This document shows, in pieces, positions 28,634 through 38,042 of a DNA stretch of 64,000 bases. Position 1 is the stretch's first letter. Every line of letters begins with the position of its first letter. The stretch spans positions 62,001-126,000 of the forward strand of contig NZ_MZGT01000004.1 of the NCBI RefSeq assembly GCF_002029255.1. The letters run 5' to 3'. The translations under genes and the position numbers were made by a program. The notes under the pieces are model-generated. The model made no database searches. It saw only the letters and a list, made by a program, of their open reading frames with translations, and had not been told where the DNA came from. The stretch is from Clostridium chromiireducens. GTDB taxonomy: Bacteria; Bacillota; Clostridia; Clostridiales; Clostridiaceae.

Positions 28634-28743
28634 GAGTTTAGGAAACTAATATTTTGTTTTAGTACTATCAGAAAAGGGATGTAAAAATTATAGCTTAAGA
28701 AGAAAGTTTTATATTTTAGAATTATTTCAAGGAAAGGAGTAAT

Positions 28744-29919
28744 ATGAATATAAGAATGATAGCACCAATTACTATAGCGTTAGGATTATACATAATTCTT
28801 TGCTATTATATAGGAGCAAAAGGTAAAAAAGCGCTTGTGCATATGAATGTGAAATTCAGACAAAAAAAGTATTTCATAGGGTACTGGGTAATATATTGGA
28901 CCATGGGATTGTCATTTTTTATAAGTAATATATTGAGAGGGGCTATCACCACCGAAAATTGGATTACATCAACAATTACACTAGTTGGATTTATTTATAT
29001 TGGAATTTTTTTATATTCAATATTGATATTTTTTATTATAGATATTTTGAGATTTATTTTAAGAAGAATCAACTTTAATCAACTAGTAAAAGAACGGTTG
29101 AAGAAAATATATTTTGGTGGAGTATCTGTATTCTTATCAATATTTATATTAGTTGCATTTGGATTTTTAAACGCTCAGCGTAAAGTCATAACAAACTATG
29201 AAGTTAATGTAAATAAAGATGCAAAAGGAATTACTTCATTAAACGTAGTTATGGTTTCAGATGTTCATATGGGAGTTGCATTAAAAGAAAATGGTGTTAC
29301 TAAAATGGTGAATTCAATAAATGAATTAAATCCAGACATAGTTTTATTTTGTGGAGATATATTTGATGAGAATACGCCTAGAAGTTTAAAGGAATATTCT
29401 AGAGAAGAGTTTAAGAATATAAAGTCAAAGTATGGAGTGTATGATATTACAGGAAATCACGAATATGGTGCGGGCGACTTATCAGAGACTATTTCATATT
29501 TTCAAGATGCGAATATTAAATTTTTACAAGATGAAGCAATTAAGGTAGAAAATAGTTTTTATATCGTTGGAAGAAATGATCCAGCGCAGATAAGATCTAC
29601 GGGAGAAAAGGTAAAGCCATTAGATGAAATTTTGAAAGACGTTGATAAATCACTTCCGATAATAGTTTTGAATCATAGACCAGAAGACTTAGAAGAAGCT
29701 GAGATTGAAGGCGTGGATTTACAACTTTCAGGGCATACACATAGAGGACAAGTTTTTCCGGGTAATCTCATAACAGAACAAATATATGAGAAAGATTATG
29801 GATATTTAAATAAAGGTAATTTCAACTTAATTGTAAGTTCAGGATATGGAACATGGGGGCCACCAATAAGAGTTGGAACTGAAAGTGAAATAGTAAATAT
29901 AAAAGTTAAGTTTAATTGA
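28744..29919 (+). CDS. Membrane-anchored metallophosphoesterase (YkuE-like)
   Basis: The 391-residue protein has four probable N-terminal membrane segments (about 5-24, 45-62, 76-100 and 120-142), then a calcineurin-like phosphoesterase domain on the extracytoplasmic side by topology. Metal motifs are VSDVHMG, FCGDIFDE, TGNHEYG, LNHRPED and SGHTHRGQ. Members act on nucleotides, UDP-diacylglucosamine or envelope substrates; the substrate here is unknown. AAAGGAG precedes ATG 28744. Confidence 0.9.
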   Translation: MNIRMIAPITIALGLYIILCYYIGAKGKKALVHMNVKFRQKKYFIGYWVIYWTMGLSFFISNILRGAITTENWITSTITLVGFIYIGIFLYSILIFFIIDILRFILRRINFNQLVKERLKKIYFGGVSVFLSIFILVAFGFLNAQRKVITNYEVNVNKDAKGITSLNVVMVSDVHMGVALKENGVTKMVNSINELNPDIVLFCGDIFDENTPRSLKEYSREEFKNIKSKYGVYDITGNHEYGAGDLSETISYFQDANIKFLQDEAIKVENSFYIVGRNDPAQIRSTGEKVKPLDEILKDVDKSLPIIVLNHRPEDLEEAEIEGVDLQLSGHTHRGQVFPGNLITEQIYEKDYGYLNKGNFNLIVSSGYGTWGPPIRVGTESEIVNIKVKFN

Positions 29920-30098
29920 TAGAATTTAGAAAGCAGTTGTAATTGTTAGAAGAAGAGAAATAACAAACTGATTAATTGTAAAAAAGAGGAGAGCAGGTAA
30001 ATTTTAAAAATATATTCCCTAATAATCAGATAACATTATACAAAATTTATTCGTTACACATATGATAATGACATTAATTATAGAGGCAAGGAGGGGAA

Positions 30099-31871
30099 AT
30101 GAGGATAATGGAGTACAGATTGTTTAAATTGCTAGCTGATTATATACCACAACCTATATGGGTAAAAGATATTGACTTAAGATTTATATATATTAATAAA
30201 GAGTATAAATCCATACATAAAGATATACATAAAGAATTTATTGGATATAATGATGAAGAAATATTCGATGGAGTAGAGCATGAAGAATGTCATAAATATT
30301 GCAAAATTGTTTTAAACACGTTAGAACCTTTAACAGAAGAAGGATATCTTGGTGGTATACGTAGAAAAATTACTATTGTTCCATTGATTGATAATGGAAA
30401 TGTAATTGCTCTAGCTGGTATATATGCAAATCTTGATATTATAAGAGAAAAGGATAAGATTATTGAAGAACAGGAAAACTTATTAAAAGTAGTAATGGAT
30501 ACTTTACCAGGAATGGTTTTTTATAAGGATAAATACGGAAGATATGTTTACGTAAATAAAGAGTTTAATAGATTCTATAATAGAGATGGACTAGGTGAAT
30601 TAATAGGAAAAACAAATAGCGATATACATCCTTCAGAAGAATTAGTACAAAAGTACACAAGGGAAGATAATCACGTTATACAAAACAAAGAAAGTATACG
30701 TGCGCAGACAGTAATTAGGACAAATGAAGGAAGTGAGCTGCATACAGAAGCTATAAAGGTTCCTGTAATTGACAAGAATAATGAGGTTGTTGGAATAGTT
30801 GGATTAATTCTTGATACTACTGAAAAAAAAGAAGCAGAAGAAAAATTAAAGAGGTTAAGTTTCACAGATTCTTTAACGGGTTTGTATAATAGAGCCTATT
30901 TTGAAGAGAAAGCGCAAGAATTTTTGTCAGAGAAATATCTTCCAGTAGGAGTTATAATGGGAGATGCAAATGGATTAAAATTAGTAAATGATACTTTGGG
31001 GCATAGTCAAGGAGATGAATTATTAAAGCTTATAGCAAATGTTCTTAGAGATGTATGTGATGAAGAACAATTGATATTTAGAACCGGTGGCGATGAATTT
31101 GTAATTTTAGCACCAAATGCTACTGAATATGAATGTGAATCTATTATAAAGAGAATATTTAAGCAATGTAAAACTTATAAGCATGATTTAATAGATGTTA
31201 GCATAGCTTTAGGGGCATCTGTAACTAATAGCTTAAAGAAAAGTGTATATGATGCGCTAAAGGAAGCTGATGATAAGGTATATCGCCAAAAGTTATTGCA
31301 AAAGAATAGTCTTAGCAGTTCGATAATGTACTCCCTACAGGTGGGACTCCAAACTAAGAGTATAGAAACAGAAGAACATACTGAGAGAGTACTATGCAAT
31401 TCTTTAATAATTGGACAAAGATTATCCCTCCCGATGTCTGTGATGGATGAATTGACCATAGTGGCTAAGCTTCATGATATAGGTAAAATAGCAATAAGTG
31501 AAGAGATATTACTTAAGTCTGGAAAGCTAAAAGAAGAGGAATTTGAAATAGTTAAAACTCATGCTGAGAAGGGATATAGGATAATAAAAGCGTCTAATCA
31601 ATTAGATAATGTAGCAAAAGGGGTTTTGGCCCATCATGAAAGATGGGATGGAACTGGCTATCCGCTTAAACTAAGGGGAGAGGGAATACCACTGATAGCT
31701 AGAATTGTTAGTATAGCAGATTCCTACGATTCTATGAGAAATAATAGTGTGTACAAGAAAACATTGAGTAAAGAAGATGCAATCAACGAATTAAAAAAGT
31801 GCGCTGGAAAACAATTTGATCCGCATATAGTCAAAGTATTTATAGATTATCTTGAAGAATCCGAAACATAA
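30099..31871 (+). CDS. PAS-PAS-GGDEF-HD-GYP cyclic-di-GMP signalling protein
   Basis: The 590-residue cytoplasmic protein has a PAS fold at about 8-120, a second PAS at about 128-248, a GGDEF domain with an intact active site (RTGGDEFVIL at about residue 330) and an HD-GYP domain with HDIGK (H459, D460) and HHERWDGTGYP. It may both make cyclic-di-GMP and degrade it. The c-di-GMP inhibitory site RxxD five residues before GGDEF is absent. GGAGGGGA precedes the ATG. A dispersed palindrome starts at its stop codon. Confidence 0.92.
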   Translation: MRIMEYRLFKLLADYIPQPIWVKDIDLRFIYINKEYKSIHKDIHKEFIGYNDEEIFDGVEHEECHKYCKIVLNTLEPLTEEGYLGGIRRKITIVPLIDNGNVIALAGIYANLDIIREKDKIIEEQENLLKVVMDTLPGMVFYKDKYGRYVYVNKEFNRFYNRDGLGELIGKTNSDIHPSEELVQKYTREDNHVIQNKESIRAQTVIRTNEGSELHTEAIKVPVIDKNNEVVGIVGLILDTTEKKEAEEKLKRLSFTDSLTGLYNRAYFEEKAQEFLSEKYLPVGVIMGDANGLKLVNDTLGHSQGDELLKLIANVLRDVCDEEQLIFRTGGDEFVILAPNATEYECESIIKRIFKQCKTYKHDLIDVSIALGASVTNSLKKSVYDALKEADDKVYRQKLLQKNSLSSSIMYSLQVGLQTKSIETEEHTERVLCNSLIIGQRLSLPMSVMDELTIVAKLHDIGKIAISEEILLKSGKLKEEEFEIVKTHAEKGYRIIKASNQLDNVAKGVLAHHERWDGTGYPLKLRGEGIPLIARIVSIADSYDSMRNNSVYKKTLSKEDAINELKKCAGKQFDPHIVKVFIDYLEESET

Positions 31872-32157
31872 AAATACTTGTATTGTGACGACTTTAAAGT
31901 TACTACTAAGCAACCGAAAGGGAATATATGTGTTTGCTTCGGTTCTTAAAAGATTTTATTGGGTAGTTCTAAGACTATAAGTTGCACCCAAAGAGCTTGC
32001 TTCAAAGACTACGCTTTTGAGCAAGTACATTTTGAACAACTTATAATCTAAGAACTACGACCAGTAAAATCTTCTTATGAACACTGTGCAAAAACATATA
32101 TTCCCTTTCTTTGTGTAGTAGTAGAATTAAAATAAGAATTAATGCAAGTATTTTTTA
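31872..32157 (+). repeat. Dispersed long-palindrome element, copy C
   Basis: It is about 285 bases, of the longer subtype. Outermost arms AAAATACTTG and CAAGTATTTTT form a terminator-like base; next come AAAGGGAATATATG with CATATATTCCCTTT, then GGTTC with GAACACTGTGC, then a long stem with a 2-base bulge before CCAG, and the core TTGCACC (31982-31988) with GAACAAC (32034-32040). The inner arm is partly decayed compared with copy D. It starts next to the stop codon of the GGDEF/HD-GYP gene. Confidence 0.85.
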
Positions 32158-32230
32158 TTTCTTGAGCTAGCAACATCTTAAATTAAGTATATTTTCGAGC
32201 TTTAATACAGTATACATGTAATCTTTAATT

Positions 32231-32255
32231 CGGTTATTCATTGCTTCGCCTTAAG
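32231..32255 (-). repeat. Solo end of the dispersed palindrome family
   Basis: CGGTTATTCATTGCTTCGCC resembles the element ends next to the editing-protein gene (near 35952-35974) and the CDF gene (57018-57040). No stem partner is present here. The surrounding 32158-32300 is otherwise featureless. Confidence 0.45.
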
Positions 32256-32302
32256 TTTTCTACAATATTTTTATATGAAGAAAATCTTTATTTAAAGTAT
32301 CC

Positions 32303-32330
32303 TTGACAAAATGAATTCGTGGTATATAAT
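32303..32330 (+). promoter_or_regulatory. Sigma-A promoter of the copper operon
   Basis: A perfect -35 TTGACA (32303-32308), a 16-base spacer and a perfect -10 TATAAT (32325-32330) lie about 15 bases before the GC-rich operator. It is one of the best promoter matches in the window. Confidence 0.85.
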
Positions 32331-32345
32331 TATATCATAAAGACA

Positions 32346-32360
32346 CCCCCTGGGAGGGGG
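32346..32360. promoter_or_regulatory. Probable CsoR operator
   Basis: CCCCCTGGGAGGGGG is an interrupted inverted repeat of C and G runs, the type bound by CsoR-family repressors. It lies just after the -10, around the expected transcription start, and directly before the GGAGGAGG ribosome site of csoR, so a bound repressor would block initiation. It stands out sharply in AT-rich surroundings. Confidence 0.75.
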
Positions 32361-32372
32361 AGGAGGAAAAGC

Positions 32373-32639
32373 ATGAGTGAAGAAAGAAAAAAAGCATTAC
32401 AATCATTAAAAACAGCAAAAGGTCAGATAGAAGGTATAATAAAAATGATTGAAGATGATAGATATTGTATAGATATTGCAAATCAGTTATTAGCCGTACA
32501 ATCTTTAATAAAGAAAGCTGATTTAATTATTTTGCAAGGGCACTTACGTCATTGTGTAAAAGAGGCTTGTCTTAATAATAATCCGGATGAAAAAATTGAA
32601 GAGTTAAACAAAGTCTTAGAGAAATTACTTTCTAAATAA
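32373..32639 (+). CDS. csoR: Copper-sensing transcriptional repressor CsoR
   Basis: The 88-residue all-helical repressor has the Cu(I) ligands of the family in place: C32 (DRYCIDI), H57 and C61 (GHLRHCVKEA). Copper binding releases it from the operator upstream. The start is the ATG at 32373 after GGAGGAGG; extending the frame upstream would read through the operator and is not credible. It heads csoR-copA-copZ and is autoregulated. Confidence 0.93.
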   Translation: MSEERKKALQSLKTAKGQIEGIIKMIEDDRYCIDIANQLLAVQSLIKKADLIILQGHLRHCVKEACLNNNPDEKIEELNKVLEKLLSK

Positions 32640-32716
32640 TAATTTTGAAAAGTTTAGCGGAAATAATATTCAGATTACATATTTTAGAAGAAACGTAAAG
32701 AGGTGAAGGCGAAAGT

Positions 32717-35152
32717 ATGAAGAAAAAGGCAATTAGAATAGAAGGAATGACATGTTCTGCATGCTCAAATAGAGTTGAAAGATTTGTAAAAAAATTAGAT
32801 GGAATAAATAGTGCTAATGTTAATTTTGCTACAGAGACTTTAAATGTAGAGTTTGATGAAAGTAAATTAAGTAATGAAACTATAGAAGCTACTGTTGTAA
32901 AAGCAGGATATGGGGTAAGGAAGAATATAAAGACTTACACTTTTAAGGTTGAAGGAATGACATGTTCTGCATGTTCGAGCAGGGTTGAGAGAGTTACTAA
33001 AAAGCTAAATGGAGTTCAAAGTTCAATTGTTAACTTAGCTACTGAAAAACTTACTATTAGTATAGATGAGGATCAAATTGGTTATGCCGAAATAAAAGCT
33101 GCTGTAGATAAAGCAGGATATAAGCTAGTAAAAGAGGAGGAAATTGTTGAAGAGATAAGAGTAGATGAAAGCCAATTACTATTAACAAGATTTATTGTAT
33201 CTTTAGTTTTTTCGGTACCGCTTTTAGTAGTAACTATGGGACATATGTTAGGCATGCCACTTCCACATATAATTGATTCAATGATGAATCCTTTGAATTT
33301 CGCGACGTTTCAATTAATTTTAACAGCTCCTGTAATGATAGTTGGGTATAAATTTTACTATATCGGAATAAAAAATCTACTTAAATTAAGTCCAAATATG
33401 GATTCATTAATTGCTATAGGAACTTCAGCTGCATTTATATATGGGATATTTGGTATTTATAAGATACAAATGGGCGAAACTAATTACGCAATGCACTTAT
33501 ATTTTGAATCTGCAGCAGTTATATTAACATTAATAACACTTGGAAAGTACTTGGAGGCAATTTCGAAGGGAAGAACTTCTCAGGCAATCAAAGCATTAAT
33601 GGGATTAGCACCGAAGACAGCAACAATCATTAGAAATGATATCGAAATGACTATGCCTATAGAAGAAGTAATAGTTGGAGATATAATACTAGTTAAACCA
33701 GGAGAAAAGCTTCCTGTAGACGGAGAGATTATTGAAGGAAATACATCAGTTGATGAATCGATGCTTACAGGAGAAAGTATTCCAGTTGAGAAGAGAATAG
33801 GAAGCAGTGTAATAGGAGCAAGTATTAATAAAACTGGTTTTATTAAATATAAAGCAACTAAAGTTGGAAAAGACACTGCACTTGCTCAAATAGTTAAACT
33901 AGTAGAAGAGGCTCAAGGATCAAAAGCTCCAATAGCAAAACTTGCTGATGTTATATCAGCATACTTTGTACCAACAGTAATTGGTTTAGCATTAATTTCT
34001 TCTATAGCTTGGATGCTTGCAGGAGAAACAACTATATTTTCTTTAACAATATTTATTGCAGTACTTGTAATTGCCTGCCCTTGTGCATTAGGCCTTGCAA
34101 CACCAACAGCAATAATGGTTGGAACAGGTAAGGGTGCTGAGAATGGTGTATTAATTAAAGGTGGAGAAGCTTTAGAGACAACTCATAGAATACAAACCAT
34201 TGTATTTGATAAGACAGGCACAATAACAGAAGGAAAACCTGTAGTTACAGATATAATAACAAATGGGATGTCAGAAGATGAAATCTTGACTTTAGCTGCA
34301 AGTAGTGAAAAAGGATCAGAACATCCACTGGGAGAAGCAATAGTTAAGGGCGCACAAGACAAAGGGCTAGAGCTTAAGGAAATTGAAGAATTTAATGCAA
34401 TTCCTGGACACGGAATAGAAGTTAAAATAGAAGGAAAGCATATTTTACTTGGAAATAAAAAGTTAATGTTAGATAAAGACATAAACCTTGACGTTCTAGC
34501 TCAATATAGTGATAAGTTGGCCAGTGAAGGAAAAACCCCTATGTATATAGCCATTGATGGAATTTTAAGGGGAATAGTTGCTGTTGCAGATACAGTTAAA
34601 CCAAGTAGTAAAAAAGCAATAGAGGCTCTCCATAATATGGGGATAAAGGTAGCTATGATTACTGGGGATAATAAGAAAACAGCTGATGCTATTGCAGCTC
34701 AAGTTGGAATTGATATAATTTTAGCAGAAGTATTGCCAGAAGATAAGGCTAATGAAGTTAAAAAACTTCAAGTAAAAAACGAAAAAGTTGCAATGGTTGG
34801 AGATGGGATAAACGATGCACCAGCATTAGCACAAGCAGATGTGGGAATAGCAATTGGATCAGGAACTGATGTTGCAATCGAATCTGCGGATATAGTTCTT
34901 ATGAAAAGCGATTTAATGGATGTTATAACTGCAATTAAATTAAGTAAGGCAACTATTAAAAATATAAAACAAAACTTATTCTGGGCATTTGGATATAATG
35001 TACTGGGAATTCCAGTCGCTATGGGAATACTCCATATCTTCGGAGGACCATTATTGAACCCTATGATAGCAGCTGCAGCAATGAGTTTGAGTTCAGTATC
35101 AGTACTTACAAATGCACTAAGGCTTAGAAAATTTAACGCAGCTAATAATTAA
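32717..35152 (+). CDS. copA: Copper-translocating P1B-type ATPase CopA
   Basis: The 811-residue exporter has two N-terminal heavy-metal-binding domains, each with GMTCSAC (C13/C16 and C83/C86), eight membrane helices, the transport motif CPC (C454-P-C456), phosphorylated D498 in DKTGT, TGES in the actuator domain, HP in SEHPLG and GDGIND. It exports Cu(I) with ATP. The ribosome site AAGAGGTGAAGG precedes the ATG. It is transcribed with csoR (77 bases upstream) and probably copZ. Confidence 0.96.
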   Translation: MKKKAIRIEGMTCSACSNRVERFVKKLDGINSANVNFATETLNVEFDESKLSNETIEATVVKAGYGVRKNIKTYTFKVEGMTCSACSSRVERVTKKLNGVQSSIVNLATEKLTISIDEDQIGYAEIKAAVDKAGYKLVKEEEIVEEIRVDESQLLLTRFIVSLVFSVPLLVVTMGHMLGMPLPHIIDSMMNPLNFATFQLILTAPVMIVGYKFYYIGIKNLLKLSPNMDSLIAIGTSAAFIYGIFGIYKIQMGETNYAMHLYFESAAVILTLITLGKYLEAISKGRTSQAIKALMGLAPKTATIIRNDIEMTMPIEEVIVGDIILVKPGEKLPVDGEIIEGNTSVDESMLTGESIPVEKRIGSSVIGASINKTGFIKYKATKVGKDTALAQIVKLVEEAQGSKAPIAKLADVISAYFVPTVIGLALISSIAWMLAGETTIFSLTIFIAVLVIACPCALGLATPTAIMVGTGKGAENGVLIKGGEALETTHRIQTIVFDKTGTITEGKPVVTDIITNGMSEDEILTLAASSEKGSEHPLGEAIVKGAQDKGLELKEIEEFNAIPGHGIEVKIEGKHILLGNKKLMLDKDINLDVLAQYSDKLASEGKTPMYIAIDGILRGIVAVADTVKPSSKKAIEALHNMGIKVAMITGDNKKTADAIAAQVGIDIILAEVLPEDKANEVKKLQVKNEKVAMVGDGINDAPALAQADVGIAIGSGTDVAIESADIVLMKSDLMDVITAIKLSKATIKNIKQNLFWAFGYNVLGIPVAMGILHIFGGPLLNPMIAAAAMSLSSVSVLTNALRLRKFNAANN

Positions 35153-35262
35153 CAATGAAAATAAGGAAAATTGTTTGAACTATAAAAGGCAATAGAAAAA
35201 CTCAGAGATTCTAAATTTGAATTGTTAATAGTTATTTTTATTAATAAACAGGAGGTAGAAGT

Positions 35263-35469
35263 ATGAAAAAGAAAATATTAATAGAGGGAATGAGTTGTCA
35301 ACATTGTGTAGGGCATGTAAAGGAAGCACTAGAAAATTTAGATAAGGTAACTTCAGTGGAAGTTAGTTTAGAAAATAACTGGGCAATAGTTGAAACTGAA
35401 AATAGTAATGAAGAATTAAAAGAAGCAATCGAAGAAGAAGGCTACGACGTAACTAACATCGAAGAATAA
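35263..35469 (+). CDS. copZ: Copper chaperone CopZ
   Basis: The 68-residue heavy-metal-associated domain has the Cu(I) site GMSCQHC. It would carry copper to CopA or buffer it. AGGAGGTAG precedes the ATG. It is the third gene of the copper operon; the 110-base gap from copA has no obvious terminator. A dispersed palindrome follows. Confidence 0.93.
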   Translation: MKKKILIEGMSCQHCVGHVKEALENLDKVTSVEVSLENNWAIVETENSNEELKEAIEEEGYDVTNIEE

Positions 35470-35497
35470 TTAAGGTATTGCGAATAACCCGAAGTAT

Positions 35498-35789
35498 AAA
35501 AATACTTGCAGTATGAGGAAAACTTAAGTTTACTGCCAAACAATCGAACGGGAATATATGTGTTTACTCCGGTTCCTAGAAGATTTTGCTGGGTTATTGT
35601 AAGATTATAAGTTGCACCAAATGTGCTTGCTTCAAAGACTACGCTTTTGAACAAGCACATTTGGAACAACTTATAATCTAGAATAACAGCCAGCAAAATC
35701 TTCTTATGAACACTCCGTAAAAACATTTATTCCCGTTCTTTGTTTAGTAGTAAGTTTAAAATACAGCATACTTAAGCAAGTATTTTTAT
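35498..35789 (+). repeat. Dispersed long-palindrome element, copy D (best preserved)
   Basis: Outermost arms AAAATACTTGC and GCAAGTATTTTT form the base, then GGGAATATATG with CATTTATTCCC, GGTTC with GAACACT, and AGAAGATTTTGCTGG with CCAGCAAAATCTTCT (with the 2-base bulge AG on the 3' side). The core is TTGCACC (35612-35618) facing GGAACAAC (35663-35670), with inner arms CCAAATGTGCTTG and CAAGCACATTTGG in perfect complement. The inner arm is completely different from copies A and H yet equally well paired. Confidence 0.88.
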
Positions 35790-35923
35790 ATTTTGACCGT
35801 TAGCAAGAGCGGTATCTTTTTTGAAAGGTATTTGCCATAGCATATATATCCTTTACAATACAAAAAAATATATAACATTTAGGTAAGCATATGTGAAATA
35901 CTTAAAGTAACAGCAAAACAAAG

Positions 35924-35974
35924 AAAGAGAATACATATATGTATTCTCTTTCGGTTGTTCATCGCTTCACTTTA
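35924..35974 (-). repeat. Short palindrome derivative J overlapping the editing-protein stop codon
   Basis: AAAGAGAATACATA followed by its exact complement makes a perfect 28-bp palindrome (35924-35951) with no loop, then the family end CGGTTGTTCATCGCTTCAC. It looks like an element reduced to its outer arms. The rest, read on the minus strand, supplies the TAA of the editing-protein gene. Confidence 0.65.
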
Positions 35975-37174
35975 TCTTAGTAAATGTTCTATTTTGTTAA
36001 AGGCGTAATCTAGTGTGCTTTCAAGGTTTGCGTTGTTTTTACCTGCACCTTGAGCTTGGAATGGACTTCCGCCACCTTTACCGTCAATTAGAGATATAGC
36101 ATCTTTTAAAAGATCGTTCATTTTCACTTCTTTAATATCTTTAGAACAAGCAAATAATAGATTTACTTTATCATCAGATTTCACTGCCATTAGAGCTATT
36201 GTGTTTTCAGTTTCAATAAGCTTAGCAGTAAGGTTATTTACATACTTCAGGTTTTCGCCATCAAATATCTGTTTAATTACTTTAATATCATTTATTTTAG
36301 CAGCATTTTCGAGGATTTCTTTAACTTGATATTTAGCTAATAAAATATTAAGACTTTTATTTGCTTCGTTAGCTTCATAAAGACTTTGATTTAAGTTCTT
36401 TATTCCGTTAACAGCTTCATTTTCATTGCAGCTTAAATATCTGCATATTGAGTTTTGAAATTCATCTTTCTTAAAAGAATCGGAAATAGCACGTTCGCCA
36501 GCTAAAAATTCTATTCTTGTTCCTTCTTTGTGCTTTACGAATTTTTTAATTTTAATAAGTCTCAAATCCAAAGTTGATGAAGGATGAAGCCCACAACAAG
36601 CATTTACATCGAAATCACCAATTTTAACAACTCTAATGTCTTCATCAGTGTTTGGAAGAGCACGTCTAAGAGTTAATTTTTTTAATTCAGCTTTTGTTGG
36701 AACAAAAGATTGAACGGTTAGTGCCTCACCAATGGTTTTATTAGCAAGTCTTTCAGCTTCTCTTACTTGATCCTCAGTTAACACTCCATAGATATCAACT
36801 GTACTTATGTCAGAACCTAAGTGTATTGCAAAAGTATTAGCATTAAAAAGGTTGAAGAAAGCGCCAGATAAAACGTGTTGACCTAAATGTTGATGCATTC
36901 CATCACGTCTTCTATCCCAATCAATTGAGCATTTTACTTTATGTATCTTAATAGGTTTCTTTTCAACAACGTGATAAACAATTTCATCTTTTTCATAGAT
37001 ATCAATAATTTGTTGATCATCTAAAGTTCCAAGGTCGCAATTTTGTCCACCACCGCCTGGGAAAAAAGCAGTTTTGTCTAATATAACGTGAGATCTACCA
37101 TCTATTTCTTTTATATCAACAATTTCAGCTGTGAATTCCTTAAGGTATTGATTATCGTAATAAATTTTTTCCAT
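35972..37174 (-). CDS. Alanyl-tRNA editing protein (AlaX-like, long form with DHHA1)
   Basis: The 400-residue protein resembles the editing half of alanyl-tRNA synthetase and hydrolyses mischarged Ser- or Gly-tRNA(Ala). The first part is an AlaRS second-additional-domain type: metal ligands in HQHLGQHVLSG and CCGLHPS, with FFPGGGGQ. A coiled coil (about 245-290) leads to a DHHA1 domain (about 300-395) ending GGGSPFQAQGAGK. No aminoacylation domain is present. TAGGAGGCTAATT precedes ATG 37174. It is convergent with the copper operon. Confidence 0.9.
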   Translation of the reverse strand: MEKIYYDNQYLKEFTAEIVDIKEIDGRSHVILDKTAFFPGGGGQNCDLGTLDDQQIIDIYEKDEIVYHVVEKKPIKIHKVKCSIDWDRRRDGMHQHLGQHVLSGAFFNLFNANTFAIHLGSDISTVDIYGVLTEDQVREAERLANKTIGEALTVQSFVPTKAELKKLTLRRALPNTDEDIRVVKIGDFDVNACCGLHPSSTLDLRLIKIKKFVKHKEGTRIEFLAGERAISDSFKKDEFQNSICRYLSCNENEAVNGIKNLNQSLYEANEANKSLNILLAKYQVKEILENAAKINDIKVIKQIFDGENLKYVNNLTAKLIETENTIALMAVKSDDKVNLLFACSKDIKEVKMNDLLKDAISLIDGKGGGSPFQAQGAGKNNANLESTLDYAFNKIEHLLR

Positions 37175-37368
37175 ATGTGAATTAGCCTCCTAAAATATAT
37201 TTGTATCTAAGGCTCAGTGAATATATAGCATTAATTGAAGTTCGCAGTATCTGAGTCTAAGAATAATTCAATACTAGTATTATAACAGATAGAACCTCGA
37301 TGTGGATAAAAGATTATTATTCGACAAATACTAACATTGATTATTTTGTAGAATGAGGTGATTATACA

Positions 37369-37890
37369 ATGAATTCAATATTTTATATTATATTCAACTT
37401 AATATTTTATTCTTTCATAGGTTGGATAATAGAAGAAGTATACTGTTATACAACTACAAAGGAATTTCAAAAAGATGGGTTTTTAATAGGTCCATTTAAA
37501 CCTATGTATGGAATAGGTTTTACTCTTTTAATTCTATGTAAAGAAATATTAATAATTGATGGAATTCCATTAATACTGCTATGTTTTTTAATTCCAACAA
37601 CAGTTGAATACATAAGTGGTTATGTACTTAAGTATACTTTCAATAAAGTTTATTGGGATTATTCGAATTTTAGATACAATATACATGGATTTGTTACTCT
37701 TAAATTCTCAACTTATTGGATGATTCTAAGCTTGGTAGGTCTACATTATTTACAACCTATCGTATATAGTCTATACATACAAGAACAGGATTTTTTTAAT
37801 ATATTAGTAATTGCAGGGGTTATTATTTTAATAATAGATTGCTATTTTACTATAAAAAGATTAGCGTATGAAAAATTTAAAGTAGTTTAG
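37369..37890 (+). CDS. CmpB-like putative ABC transporter permease (DUF1113)
   Basis: The 173-residue membrane protein has four or five hydrophobic segments and the family pattern FYSFIGWIIEEVYC then GFLIGPFKPMYGIG and TTVEYISGYVLK. The family name comes from a computed annotation and its function is not established. TGAGGTG precedes the ATG. A lone TTCGACA (Spo0A-box sequence) is at 37320-37326, 43 bases before the gene; this might indicate sporulation control but a single site is weak evidence. Confidence 0.75.
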   Translation: MNSIFYIIFNLIFYSFIGWIIEEVYCYTTTKEFQKDGFLIGPFKPMYGIGFTLLILCKEILIIDGIPLILLCFLIPTTVEYISGYVLKYTFNKVYWDYSNFRYNIHGFVTLKFSTYWMILSLVGLHYLQPIVYSLYIQEQDFFNILVIAGVIILIIDCYFTIKRLAYEKFKVV

Positions 37891-37969
37891 CATAATTGCC
37901 TTAGTGGTATAGCACATAAGGTAATGTGAGATTATAAATAATAATATTTAGAGAATATTTATATGTGCA

Positions 37970-38001
37970 AAAAATGCATATATTGAAATATATGCATTTT
38001 T
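37970..38001. terminator. Bidirectional terminator between convergent genes
   Basis: AAAAATGCATATAT (37970-37983) pairs perfectly with ATATATGCATTTTT (37988-38001). It serves the CmpB-like gene on plus and the aminotransferase on minus. Confidence 0.8.
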
Positions 38002-38042
38002 ATATTGAATGTATAATAATTTAAAGAAAACTATACACTATC

